Assembly (NCBI GenBank): GCA_012521705.1
Contig: JAAYLX010000015.1
Coordinates: 1-39,540, forward strand
From: Clostridiaceae bacterium
Lineage (GTDB): Bacteria > Bacillota > Clostridia > DSM-8532
Direction: 5' to 3'
Length of the DNA stretch: 39,540 nt
The translations under genes and the position numbers were made by a program. The notes beneath the pieces were generated by a model, which saw only the letters and a list, made by a program, of their open reading frames with translations, did no database searches and was not told the DNA's origin. Below, piece after piece: positions 9,179 through 17,607 of the stretch; the first letter of the stretch is position 1, and the number at the start of each line of letters is the position of its first letter.

Positions 9179-10258
9179 TCAGTTTGCCATATCAAGTTTA
9201 AAGTTGAAGATTCTGTCGAAATTTTTCCTGGTGGCTAATTTAATATCTCCGTTAGTGTTATTGTATACCGCAGAGTACAAAGTGATTGACTGGGACGTCT
9301 TTTTGAGTATTTCAAAGGATTCGTTGCTTTCCAGTATCCCGTTTTTCTTCTTAAGATAATTAAAAGCATTTTTGAATCTCGGGCAGGCTCCAAAGGCATC
9401 CTCTTCCTCTTCAAAATGGCACAGGGCAAAATTCGTGTTGACCTGCCACGGCTGGTTTGGTTCGATTACTCTCATTTCCTGATTAATAAATTCCACTATA
9501 ACTGATTTTCCAGAAGCATCGGATATTAAGTAGTGGCTTTCCAATTCAGGGTTTATAAAATATATATTGTATTTTTTGAAAAGCTCAATTGCCTCATCCA
9601 CATTTTTTGCATAGTCCAGTATCAGGCGGGTGGCCTGAAAAGAGCCGATTGTTGTTTTTTCCGGGTCAACTTCAGGTGTTGAATGAACAGAGTTTGAAGC
9701 AATTACCACACCTTTCTCATTTATCCCGTCACAGGGGAAATAGGCTGCTGAAAGCATGTATTTTTTGATTTCATCCGAACCAACGTTTTCATTTTCATAT
9801 CCAAAATATACTCCGTCGGTTATGGAAACTGAGGCATAGCCGTTCCTGGGTTTTGTGTACAATACAATAATAGTATCTTCAGCAACCCAATCATTGTTCC
9901 TTCCGTATATGTATTCACCCGATCCGTTTTTTGCCGTAAATGTTGTGCAGTTTGGAGCGCTAAGTTTCATCAGGTTCTGATGATAAACGATTCCTGATTC
10001 ATCAAAGTATTTTAGCTGATCTTCAAGACTTGATGCTCCTTTGTTTAAATAATCCTCAAAACCATAGTCAGTGTTAAGTCTTACCAAAAGTAAAGAGTTT
10101 TCACCTATCTCGTCAATAAATATACCTTCTTCTTCCGGCATTGATAATAGAATAGGCTCTTCTTCAACCTTTGCCACATTGGATTCGCTGCATCCTGACA
10201 GCAGAAAAAGACATGCAATACAGAGCAGACTTAAAACTGCCTGCAAAATTTTCTTCAT
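9179..10258 (-). CDS. Lipoprotein, choloylglycine hydrolase-like (linear amide C-N) Ntn hydrolase
   Basis: 359 residues. The type II signal peptide has lipobox LSGC (lipid-attachment Cys23). An ~80-residue acidic pro-region follows, then the hydrolase core starting APNCTTFTAKNGSGEY. Aligning C104 with the N-terminal nucleophile Cys2 of conjugated bile acid hydrolases places R120 and D123 (in GRNNDW) exactly on Arg18 and Asp21 of that family. A later ASNS (near residue 188) and TNFALCHF resemble the family's oxyanion and late conserved segments. These enzymes cleave linear amides (bile salts, penicillin V, acyl-homoserine lactones) after exposing the N-terminal Cys. The true substrate is unknown; in an environmental Clostridium a cell-wall or signalling amide is as likely as bile salts. 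Start ATG is behind GGAGG. It is monocistronic. Confidence 0.72.
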   Translation of the reverse strand: MKKILQAVLSLLCIACLFLLSGCSESNVAKVEEEPILLSMPEEEGIFIDEIGENSLLLVRLNTDYGFEDYLNKGASSLEDQLKYFDESGIVYHQNLMKLSAPNCTTFTAKNGSGEYIYGRNNDWVAEDTIIVLYTKPRNGYASVSITDGVYFGYENENVGSDEIKKYMLSAAYFPCDGINEKGVVIASNSVHSTPEVDPEKTTIGSFQATRLILDYAKNVDEAIELFKKYNIYFINPELESHYLISDASGKSVIVEFINQEMRVIEPNQPWQVNTNFALCHFEEEEDAFGACPRFKNAFNYLKKKNGILESNESFEILKKTSQSITLYSAVYNNTNGDIKLATRKNFDRIFNFKLDMAN

Positions 10259-10406
10259 ATTCTCTTATTCCTCCATTTATATATTTCTTTTTTTATATAG
10301 GGGACGGGATAGGTGAAATATTAAATATATTACCATTTATTGTTATAGATTAAAAGAAAAATTTGGAATAATCCGAATATATTTAGGATATTTTCTATAA
10401 GATTAT

Positions 10407-10442
10407 AAAAAGGCCATAATATACTCCTATATTATGGCCTTT
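10407..10442 (-). terminator. Terminator of the modular secreted-protein gene
   Basis: A 15-bp perfect stem (10409-10423 with 10428-10442), CTCC loop. Read on the minus strand it ends in TTTT (complement of 10407-10410), placed 58 bp after the stop of the gene ending at 10500. Confidence 0.8.
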
Positions 10443-10499
10443 CATTACATATCTTTTCAGATTGTAAACAGCATAAATTTTATAATGCTTACCTGTCAG

Positions 10500-12383
10500 T
10501 CATTTTTTGCCTTTGTTGTCTTTGCCCCAGAACCAATTATTCCAGTCGGCCCTGCCAAACCAGTCGTTCCACCAGTCATCCCAGTCATCAAAATCAAACC
10601 AGTCGTCCCAGTTCATCTTGTTCTTAAGATTATTCCAGTCTGACCAGTTATTCCATCTCAAGAGGTTTTCACTTACTTTAGAGGACTTGAGTGTACCTTT
10701 AAACTGTTTCCAGTCCTGCTTGGGATCATCGTTGTTTCCATAATGTCCAATGATGTTTTTGTTTCCTTCCAGCATATAGATTTCGATGGAGCCGGAGTCT
10801 TTTTGATTTCTGTACGTTCCGGTGAATCTGTTGTTGGCAACCTTGCCTTTGATTAATCCGATTTCTTTATTGACGGCATAGACCTCTGCATCCTTCTGGA
10901 AAATTAAGAGGTCACCAAAATTTATATCCCAGGTGCCTGTAAATACCGCGGGCTTTGAAAGCTCCCTCAGATATTTGAGCAGGGGATCTTTTTCCCGGGT
11001 TCCGTCCCAATCCAGCCAAGTTTTTTTCTGCTTGTTTTTGACAGCGTATTTTCCGTCAAATTCATCACCGTCTTTGGACAGAACAAATTCAAGATCTCCG
11101 GTGGTTCCATCTTCATCATAGGTTCCGACAAGCTTGTTCTTGCCGTCATCTATATAAACAACACCCTGGAGATTATAATCATCTCCGTAAGTGCCGGTTA
11201 CAAAATATCCTGTCTGAACGAGCTTAAGGACTCCTCTGTTGGTGTACCATGTGCCAGTCCAGGAATTCTCATCGGGAACCTGCTTGGGAGGGGTCTTCGG
11301 GTAATTGTTGTCGTTGTCCAAAAGATAGGAAATATAAACAGTCTGGGTATTTCCATCCCATTTGACTTCGCAGTCAAGATTTTCAACTACGAATCGTATG
11401 GGTATCATGGTCCTGCCCGTTTCGGAGAAGTACGGCGCAACATCAATGGTTTTCTTGACTCCGTCTACCTGGATGGTTTTGCTTCCAATCCACATATATA
11501 TAGTTTTTCCCTTATATTTAATAGTTACCTTCATTTCGCCGGAAGTGTAGTCAACAGTTCCGCCCATTGCCTCAATTACAGCACGTATGGGCAGCATTGT
11601 TCTGGCGTCTTTAAGAACCGGCGCTGTTCTTTTTCCGGGATCAATCTCCATTAATTTTCCGTTTACAAGCATTACTGAATTGCCAATGGTCAAAGAAATG
11701 TTTCCGTAAATTTCCTGATATTTTACTTTTACTTCATTGGAAGGTTCTCCAAGCTTGCCGTCACTGAGTACCGGCCTGACAATATAATAATAAGTTGTAC
11801 CGGGGACCACCTTGATGTCAGTGTAGGTTGTGCCTTTAATCCAGAAATCTGTTTCAGGAGTTTTTGTCTGTCCACCGGACTTTGTAGCCCTGTAAACATA
11901 ATAGCCCTGAACATCGCTGAGTTTGTTCCACTGAAGGGTAATGCTTCCGGCGTTTACTGTGGCTTTAAGTGTGATTGGCTTATAGTCTTTCTGGTAGTAT
12001 ACTGATACCTCATTTGAAGGATTGCCTAATGACCCGTCACCTAAAACAGGTCTTACAATATAATAATAAGTTTTGCCTGGCTCAATCTTTTTGTCTGTAT
12101 AAGTTGTTCCTTTAATCCAGAAGTCTGTTTCGGGTGTGGATGTTTGACCTCCTGACTTGGTCGCTCTGAACACATAATACCCGTTGACACCTTTTTTATG
12201 TGTTATGCTGTTCCAGCTTAGGGTTATGCTGTCTTTGCTGACTTCAGCTTTAAGCCGGATTGCTGTGTCGGATGAGCTGGCCGCAAATGAATGGACGAGG
12301 GTGGGGGCAATCATTGTAAAGGCAATCAAGAATGTCAGGAAAATCAGTAACCCTCTTTTCCTGAATAATTTAAAATTTCTCAT
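10500..12383 (-). CDS. Secreted modular protein: two FN3-like repeats, copper-amine-oxidase-like N-terminal domain, Trp-rich tail
   Basis: 627 residues. A Sec signal peptide (about 1-35, ending HSFAA) is followed by two fibronectin-III-like modules (about 42-130 and 136-222). They share a near-identical core, RATKSGGQ then TPETDFWIKGTTYTD, at 73-97 and 165-189. Residues ~228-353 match the stalk/copper-amine-oxidase N-terminal domain (RTMLPIRAVIEAMGG, RTMIPIRFVVENL), common in secreted clostridial proteins and not itself an oxidase. Residues ~375-460 and 480-563 are two beta-rich modules beginning WTGTWY and FTGTWD. The last 50 residues are dominated by Trp, Asp and Asn: 12 Trp between 577 and 619. 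No sortase motif, SLH or dockerin domain is visible. Start ATG is behind AGGAGG. Likely an extracellular binding or surface protein; the ligand is unknown. Confidence 0.8.
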   Translation of the reverse strand: MRNFKLFRKRGLLIFLTFLIAFTMIAPTLVHSFAASSSDTAIRLKAEVSKDSITLSWNSITHKKGVNGYYVFRATKSGGQTSTPETDFWIKGTTYTDKKIEPGKTYYYIVRPVLGDGSLGNPSNEVSVYYQKDYKPITLKATVNAGSITLQWNKLSDVQGYYVYRATKSGGQTKTPETDFWIKGTTYTDIKVVPGTTYYYIVRPVLSDGKLGEPSNEVKVKYQEIYGNISLTIGNSVMLVNGKLMEIDPGKRTAPVLKDARTMLPIRAVIEAMGGTVDYTSGEMKVTIKYKGKTIYMWIGSKTIQVDGVKKTIDVAPYFSETGRTMIPIRFVVENLDCEVKWDGNTQTVYISYLLDNDNNYPKTPPKQVPDENSWTGTWYTNRGVLKLVQTGYFVTGTYGDDYNLQGVVYIDDGKNKLVGTYDEDGTTGDLEFVLSKDGDEFDGKYAVKNKQKKTWLDWDGTREKDPLLKYLRELSKPAVFTGTWDINFGDLLIFQKDAEVYAVNKEIGLIKGKVANNRFTGTYRNQKDSGSIEIYMLEGNKNIIGHYGNNDDPKQDWKQFKGTLKSSKVSENLLRWNNWSDWNNLKNKMNWDDWFDFDDWDDWWNDWFGRADWNNWFWGKDNKGKK

Positions 12384-12579
12384 TTTTTACCTCCTAATCT
12401 TGTATTTGTATATAATATTATTCCAATTATTTTATTGCCCCCGTTAAATAACCATTAAGACTCTATTACAAAGTAATTTCGAATTTCAGGCTTTACAGGA
12501 TAAAACTTTTTACAATCATGTTATTGTTAAGAAAAACTGTTCTGACTTATGGAAAACCTATATTTTTTTAACTTTATTG

Positions 12580-12607
12580 TTCACAAAATGACAAATTATG
12601 ATATAAT
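12580..12607 (+). promoter_or_regulatory. Extended -10 promoter of the abrB-like gene
   Basis: TTCACA (12580-12585), 16-bp spacer, TATAAT (12602-12607) with a TGA immediately before it (TGnTATAAT, extended -10). It lies 50 bp upstream of the abrB-like start. The remainder of the 273-bp gap 12384-12656 is AT-rich and must also hold the divergent minus-strand promoter, which I could not pinpoint. Confidence 0.7.
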
Positions 12608-12656
12608 TTATTCAATGCAGTCAAATAACCATTTTATTTTTCAAGGAGGATAATCT

Positions 12657-12896
12657 ATGCGAGCAACTGGTTATGTAAGGAAACTGGATTCACTGGGAAG
12701 GATTGTTCTGCCAAAATCATTGCGTAAAGAGCTGAACATCAACGAAGGTGATGACATTGAGATGTATGTAGACGAGAACGGAAACGTGGTGCTCGATAAG
12801 TATATTCCCAGATGTGTATTTTGCGACGTGGCCAAGAAGGATGTAATTGATTTTAAAGGCAAGGTAGTTTGTACGGATTGTTTGAAGGACATGTAA
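12657..12896 (+). CDS. AbrB family transition-state regulator with C-terminal zinc-ribbon-like Cys pairs
   Basis: 79 residues. The N-terminal ~48 residues are a SpoVT/AbrB DNA-binding swapped-hairpin domain (RKLDSLGRIVLPKSLRKELN, then GDDIEMYVDENGNVVLDKY). The C-terminus carries two CxxC pairs, C53/C56 and C72/C75, 15 residues apart, suggesting a small Zn-binding knuckle found in many clostridial AbrB paralogues. AbrB proteins dimerise or tetramerise and repress growth-transition genes. The ribosome binding site AAGGAGG is ideal. It is transcribed alone, with an extended -10 promoter before it and a perfect terminator after it. Target genes cannot be inferred. Confidence 0.9.
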   Translation: MRATGYVRKLDSLGRIVLPKSLRKELNINEGDDIEMYVDENGNVVLDKYIPRCVFCDVAKKDVIDFKGKVVCTDCLKDM

Positions 12897-12939
12897 TTTG
12901 CCAATGTGTTAATTACATTTTTGACTATAAATTACTACA

Positions 12940-12967
12940 TACGGCGGATAGTCCGCCGTATTTTTTT
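12940..12967 (+). terminator. Intrinsic terminator of the abrB-like gene
   Basis: TACGGCGGA (12940-12948) pairs perfectly with TCCGCCGTA (12952-12960), 3-nt loop, followed by seven T. It separates the AbrB gene from dgt. Confidence 0.93.
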
Positions 12968-13007
12968 GGTATATATAATTAAGAAGACTTTTTTACTGGA
13001 GGTCCAA

Positions 13008-14012
13008 ATGTCAATCCGCGAATATTTAGAGGAGCAAGAGGAAAAAAGCCTTTCAAAGTTTGCCTGCTTGTCAAGCAGAAGCCGGGGAAGAGAACGGGAA
13101 GAAAAGAAGTGCGACGTGCGCACAGAATTTCAAAGGGACAGGGACCGGATAATCTATTCAAAAGCCTTCAGAAGGCTGAAACACAAGACCCAGGTTTTCA
13201 TATCCCCGGAAGGCGACCACTACCGGACCAGGCTTACTCATACTTTGGAAGTCTCCCAGATTGCAAGGACCATTGCACGGTGTTTAAAACTCAACGAAGA
13301 TCTGACAGAAGCCATTGCTCTTGGGCATGATTTAGGACATACACCCTTCGGCCATGCCGGCGAGAGGGTTTTAAACCAGATCTGCTCCAAAGGCTTTAAA
13401 CATAATGAGCAAAGTGTTCGCGTGGTTGAAGTTCTTGAAAAATCCAGAAAGGGTCTTAACCTGACTTTTGAGGTAAGGGATGGCATAAGATGCCACACAG
13501 GCAAGGATATGCCTACAACCCTCGAAGGCCAGATAGTTCGTTTTGCAGATAAAATAGCATATATTAATCATGATATTGAGGATGCCTTAAGAGGAGGAGT
13601 CATATCCCAAAGCGATATTCCTAAGGATTGCACGGATATTTTGGGAAATACGCACTCCCAGCGCATTAACAATATGATTGTCAATATTATAGAGAATAGT
13701 AATGATGGAAAAGGAATCAGAATGAGCCGGGATTTCCAGGAAGCTACCAACAGGCTGAGAACTTTTATGTTCGATAAAGTTTATATAGGCTCAATAGCCA
13801 AAAAGGAAGAGGCAAAGGCGGAAAGGATGATACGGGAATTATTTTTAACCATTATAAACAACACGAAATACCTTCCCGCCGATTTTCAGGAATATATTGA
13901 ATCTGACGGAACTGAACAGGTCGTCTTAGATTATGTTGCGGGTATGACCGACCGTTATGCTGTTAAAAAATTTCAGGAAATTTTCGTTCCGGTTTCCTGG
14001 ATAAATGAATAA
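13008..14012 (+). CDS. dgt: Deoxyguanosinetriphosphate triphosphohydrolase-like protein (dGTPase)
   Basis: 334 residues. HD-superfamily dNTP triphosphohydrolase that would release triphosphate from dGTP or other dNTPs. Visible signatures are TQVFISPEGDHYRTRLTHTL (metal-binding H78), the GHDLGHTPFGHAGE block with H107-D108, and RCHTGKDMP. The length fits the short Firmicute class of dGTPase-like proteins. An upstream extension to 12906 is rejected: it runs through the preceding terminator, and GGAGG lies 6 nt before the ATG at 13008. It is upstream of dnaG and rpoD, an order seen in many Clostridia, linking dNTP control, replication and transcription. Confidence 0.9.
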   Translation: MSIREYLEEQEEKSLSKFACLSSRSRGREREEKKCDVRTEFQRDRDRIIYSKAFRRLKHKTQVFISPEGDHYRTRLTHTLEVSQIARTIARCLKLNEDLTEAIALGHDLGHTPFGHAGERVLNQICSKGFKHNEQSVRVVEVLEKSRKGLNLTFEVRDGIRCHTGKDMPTTLEGQIVRFADKIAYINHDIEDALRGGVISQSDIPKDCTDILGNTHSQRINNMIVNIIENSNDGKGIRMSRDFQEATNRLRTFMFDKVYIGSIAKKEEAKAERMIRELFLTIINNTKYLPADFQEYIESDGTEQVVLDYVAGMTDRYAVKKFQEIFVPVSWINE

Positions 14013-14226
14013 CTCAAATTACCGGACATAATTATCCGACACCAAGAAATGATATTTTACCCGATATTTGCTTTGAGAAATAAATCATAGAATTCCTGTC
14101 TGATAATAATTTGCTTAATGTCAATTAATTATTTATATTTATATAACTGTGGAATTATATAATATGGTTTTTAAATTACATGCTTCAAAAGTTGTTTGTA
14201 TAAATATTTTTTTCGTGGAAGGAAAA

Positions 14227-14289
14227 ATGAGCAATCTGTCGAATAATAAATTTTATGAGGTTATGCGATGTTATACCCTGAAGAGCTGA
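14227..14289 (+). CDS. Possible 20-codon leader ORF overlapping the dnaG start
   Basis: ATG at 14227 is preceded by GGAAGG (14217-14222, 4-nt spacing) and reads 20 codons (MSNLSNNKFYEV, then MRCYTLKS) to TGA at 14287-14289. It overlaps the first 22 bases of dnaG in another frame. The dnaG ATG (14268) has only a weak TGAGG behind it, so translation through this short ORF could couple to dnaG. There is no homology evidence, and the ribosome-site match may be chance. Confidence 0.25.
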   Translation: MSNLSNNKFYEVMRCYTLKS

Positions 14290-16046
14290 TTGAGGAAGTC
14301 AGACTTAGAAATGATATTGTTGATGTAATTTCCAGTTATCTTAAGCTGGAGCGCAAGGGCAAAACTTATTTCGGCCTTTGTCCCTTTCACAGTGAGAAAA
14401 CACCTTCATTCAGTGTCGAACCTGCTAAGCAGTTTTTTTACTGTTTTGGATGTAATAAGGGCGGAAGTGTAATCCAATTCATAATGGATATTGAGCATCT
14501 GGAATTTACCGATGCTCTGAAGCTTCTGGCGGACAGAGCAGGAATTGTTCTTCCCGAGCCCGAAGATCCTGGTGAAAGGGAAAAATCAAGGCGGCGCAAA
14601 GAGATTCTGGAAATCAACAAAAAGGCAGCACGTTACTTCTTTTCGTTGCTTACAGGCAATCAGGGCGTCCTTGCCCGGAACTATTTAAAAAAACGTGGTT
14701 TAACAGAAAAGACCGTACGCAAGTTTGGTCTGGGGGTTTCTCCGGGCGGACGGGATGAGCTGACCAGATATTTAATGGCAGAAGGGGCAGACGGCGGGCT
14801 TCTTGTGGACTCAGGGCTGTCAATAAGGTCGGAAAACGGTACTTTGACAGACAGATTCAGAAACAGGCTGATGTTCCCGATTTTTAATATCCGAGGCGAC
14901 ATTATTGGATTTGGAGGCAGAGTCCTTGATGATTCGCTTCCCAAATACATGAATTCTCCGGAGACGCTGATTTATAATAAAAGTCGCGAGTTGTACGGCC
15001 TTAATTACGCCCGTAAAAGTAAGTCAAGTAAACTTCTTATTGTTGAAGGGTATATGGATGTGATCTCACTGCACCAGGCGGGCATAGATTTTGCTGTGGC
15101 GTCTTTAGGTACTGCTTTGACACAGTCCCAGGCCTGGATTCTTAAAAAGTATGCTGATGAGGTAATAATATGTTATGACTCTGATGCTGCCGGCCAGAAT
15201 GCAACTGTGCGCGGACTTGAGATACTTGAGAAGGTCGGATGCAGGACAAAAGTGCTTCTTATGCCTGAAGGAAAGGACCCGGACGAATATATAAGAAATA
15301 ATGGTCCTGAGAAGTTTAAGAATCTTATTGATGGGGCATTATCCCTGTTAGATTATAAAATCAGAGTCAAGAAGAACATGTATAACCAGAATACTGTTGA
15401 AGACAGACTAGAACTATTGAACAGCATTGCGGATATTCTGGCGGAGCACGACAACAGCATAGAACGGGAATTATATGCCCAGGATTATGCCCGACAGTAC
15501 GGTATTTCACTGGAATCGCTCCAGGATGAAATCCGGAAAAGAATGAACAAAAACCATAGATCCGAAGGACCAAGAAAAATCAATAGCCCCGCATCTTCAG
15601 ATTTGCCTCGGGTGGATAACCGGTATGGCGAGCTTGAATATATGCTGATAATTATGTTGTGCATGGAAAATCGCCTATATTCAACTGTCGCGAAAAAATA
15701 TGGAATTGAATCTTTTAAAGATGAAGGGGCAAAAGAAGTGGCAAAGAGGTTATTTGCCAAACTTGAACATAACAACAGTTGCGTGCTGGCAGAACTTTTA
15801 AGTGAACTGAGTCCTTCATTATCTTCATATTTGACAGGGCTGGCATCAAAAAAATGCAATGTCGAGGACACAGAAAAGGCTATTTTACATCTGTTACAGA
15901 AACTTGAGATTTTGTATCTTGAGGATTTACAGAAACAGACTATTGAGAGAATAAAGAATGAACAAGACGGAATCAAAAGGCAGGAGCTCGGGCTCGAGTT
16001 CAGTAAAAGGGCAGAGCGTATAGCTACACTAAAGAAAATGGCCTGA
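14268..16046 (+). CDS. dnaG: DNA primase
   Basis: 592 residues, normal length for the family. It makes the RNA primers at the replication fork. Three regions are visible. First, the N-terminal zinc-binding domain (CPFHSEKTPSFSV then FFYCFGCNKGG; C38, H41, C59, C62). Second, the RNA polymerase/TOPRIM core (FGGRVLDDSLPKYMNSPET, LLIVEGYMDVISLHQAG with the TOPRIM Glu, and ICYDSDAAGQNA with the DxD-like acids). Third, a C-terminal helicase-interacting region from ~430. The start MLYPEE matches clostridial primases. It is 255 bp after dgt and 34 bp before rpoD, the classical macromolecular-synthesis order dnaG-rpoD. Confidence 0.97.
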   Translation: MLYPEELIEEVRLRNDIVDVISSYLKLERKGKTYFGLCPFHSEKTPSFSVEPAKQFFYCFGCNKGGSVIQFIMDIEHLEFTDALKLLADRAGIVLPEPEDPGEREKSRRRKEILEINKKAARYFFSLLTGNQGVLARNYLKKRGLTEKTVRKFGLGVSPGGRDELTRYLMAEGADGGLLVDSGLSIRSENGTLTDRFRNRLMFPIFNIRGDIIGFGGRVLDDSLPKYMNSPETLIYNKSRELYGLNYARKSKSSKLLIVEGYMDVISLHQAGIDFAVASLGTALTQSQAWILKKYADEVIICYDSDAAGQNATVRGLEILEKVGCRTKVLLMPEGKDPDEYIRNNGPEKFKNLIDGALSLLDYKIRVKKNMYNQNTVEDRLELLNSIADILAEHDNSIERELYAQDYARQYGISLESLQDEIRKRMNKNHRSEGPRKINSPASSDLPRVDNRYGELEYMLIIMLCMENRLYSTVAKKYGIESFKDEGAKEVAKRLFAKLEHNNSCVLAELLSELSPSLSSYLTGLASKKCNVEDTEKAILHLLQKLEILYLEDLQKQTIERIKNEQDGIKRQELGLEFSKRAERIATLKKMA

Positions 16047-16080
16047 TGATTCAAAAAACCGAGGGGTGGAGAAATAGAAG

Positions 16081-17334
16081 ATGGCAGAAACAAAGAAAAA
16101 AGGTACAGGCAATTCAAAAGCAAAGACAACAAAGAAAACCGAACAAGAAAGTAGTGAGGTTGTGGCTGTAGAAAAAGTTAGCCAGAAAACTGACGGGAAC
16201 CAGGCACCCAAAAATGATATATTAAAGAATCAGGAACCGAAAGCCATCCTGAAAGAGCTTGCCCAGGAAGGAAAAGCCAAGGGTATGCTGACTTACAGCG
16301 AAATCGAAGATGCTTTCGAAAAGATTGATATTACTCCCGAGCAAATAGAAAAGATTTATGAAGTTCTTGAAAAGCTTGGCATAGACGTTGTTGCAGAAAA
16401 CATGATGATAGACGACGAAGATTTTGATGACGTTCCTTTGCCCGAACCGGATGATATCGTTGAGACTGAAGAAACAGAAATTGACATCTCAATACCTGAG
16501 GGAGTCAGCATTGATGATCCGGTAAGGATGTATCTGAAGGAAATAGGAAAAGTGCCTTTGCTTACAAGTGAAGAAGAAATTGAGCTCGCAAAGAGGATGG
16601 AACAGGGAGACGAGCTTGCCAAAAAGCGCCTTGCCGAAGCAAATTTGCGTCTTGTTGTAAGTATCGCAAAACGCTATGTAGGAAGAGGTATGCTCTTTCT
16701 TGATCTGATTCAGGAAGGTAATCTGGGTCTTATAAAGGCCGTTGAGAAATTTGATTTCCGCAAAGGATTCAAATTCAGTACCTATGCGACCTGGTGGATA
16801 AGACAGGCTATAACCAGAGCGATAGCTGACCAGGCAAGAACCATACGTATTCCGGTACACATGGTTGAAACCATCAATAAACTTATTCGTGTATCAAGGC
16901 AATTGCTCCAGGAGCTGGGAAGAGACCCGACCCCCGAAGAAATTGCCAAAGAGATGGGATTGAGCGAAGAAAAAGTAAGGGATATCATGAAAATATCCCA
17001 GGAGCCTGTATCCCTGGAGACTCCAATAGGCGAAGAGGAAGACAGCCATCTGGGAGATTTTATACCGGATGATGAGGCGCCTGCTCCGGCAGAGTCAGCT
17101 GCCTTCACCCTGCTTAAAGAACAGCTTATAGATGTGCTGGATACTCTTACCCCAAGGGAGGAGAAAGTTCTGAGGCTGAGATTCGGCCTGGATGACGGAA
17201 GAGCAAGGACGCTTGAAGAAGTCGGCCGGGAATTCAATGTTACCAGGGAAAGAATCCGCCAGATTGAGGCAAAGGCTTTAAGAAAGCTCAGACATCCCAG
17301 CAGAAGCAAAAAGCTCAGAGATTTCCTTGATTGA
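16081..17334 (+). CDS. rpoD: RNA polymerase vegetative sigma factor (sigma-70/SigA)
   Basis: 417 residues. A Lys-rich N-terminal extension (about 1-55) precedes region 1.1 (~55-105). It has the full group-1 sigma set: region 1.2 ([20 protein letters not shown]), 2.1-2.4 ([38 protein letters not shown]), region 3 ([20 protein letters not shown]) and 4.1-4.2 ([37 protein letters not shown]). The conserved 2.4 and 4.2 helices predict TATAAT and TTGACA recognition, matching the promoters found in this window. Start ATG follows a GGTGGAG site. It is probably co-transcribed with dnaG, and a terminator follows 5 bp after the stop. Confidence 0.98.
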   Translation: MAETKKKGTGNSKAKTTKKTEQESSEVVAVEKVSQKTDGNQAPKNDILKNQEPKAILKELAQEGKAKGMLTYSEIEDAFEKIDITPEQIEKIYEVLEKLGIDVVAENMMIDDEDFDDVPLPEPDDIVETEETEIDISIPEGVSIDDPVRMYLKEIGKVPLLTSEEEIELAKRMEQGDELAKKRLAEANLRLVVSIAKRYVGRGMLFLDLIQEGNLGLIKAVEKFDFRKGFKFSTYATWWIRQAITRAIADQARTIRIPVHMVETINKLIRVSRQLLQELGRDPTPEEIAKEMGLSEEKVRDIMKISQEPVSLETPIGEEEDSHLGDFIPDDEAPAPAESAAFTLLKEQLIDVLDTLTPREEKVLRLRFGLDDGRARTLEEVGREFNVTRERIRQIEAKALRKLRHPSRSKKLRDFLD

Positions 17335-17338
17335 TAAC

Positions 17339-17362
17339 AGGCTGTCGGAAGACAGCCTTTTT
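17339..17362 (+). terminator. Intrinsic terminator of rpoD
   Basis: AGGCTGTC (17339-17346) pairs with GACAGCCT (17351-17358) around a GGAA tetraloop, followed by TTTT. It begins 5 bp after the rpoD stop. Confidence 0.92.
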
Positions 17363-17432
17363 AAATCATCAAAACAGGTCCCAGCTACTCAGGCGAACAC
17401 TGAAAAATATACCCGAGGTCTGAAATTCCAGC

Positions 17433-17461
17433 TTGACAGGATTAATTACATGGAGTATATT
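17433..17461 (+). promoter_or_regulatory. Promoter of infC-rpmI-rplT
   Basis: TTGACA (17433-17438), 17-bp spacer, TATATT (17456-17461). It predicts a transcript start near 17468 and a ~140-nt leader before infC. Confidence 0.85.
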
Positions 17462-17467
17462 ATAAAG

Positions 17468-17607
17468 GAATCAAGCAGAAGCGCACGGCTTCTCACCTTG
17501 TTCGGCAAATGTCGGCGGGTCAATAGCGTATTCTTTAGGGATTCGTTTTTGACGATAACAGGTGGAGTTTGTGCTTCATCTGTTTTATTTTTTCGGAGGT
17601 GTTGTTT
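17468..17607 (+). promoter_or_regulatory. infC operon 5' leader, candidate autoregulatory RNA
   Basis: The ~140-nt untranslated leader begins with a GC-containing stem AGAAGC/GCTTCT (17477-17482 with 17488-17493, loop GCACG). A CACCT stretch just after it could pair with the AGGTG of the infC ribosome site (17597-17601). In Firmicutes this operon is controlled by ribosomal protein L20 binding such leaders. I see no consensus I can match with certainty and no intrinsic terminator inside the leader, so control would have to act on translation. Note 17327-17665 contains an open frame, but it has no ribosome site and I do not consider it a gene. Confidence 0.45.

Noticed and set aside
15485..16132. 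215-codon minus-strand frame across the dnaG/rpoD junction
   Set aside because: Ser/Leu/Phe-rich antisense shadow of two certain genes; no ribosome site.
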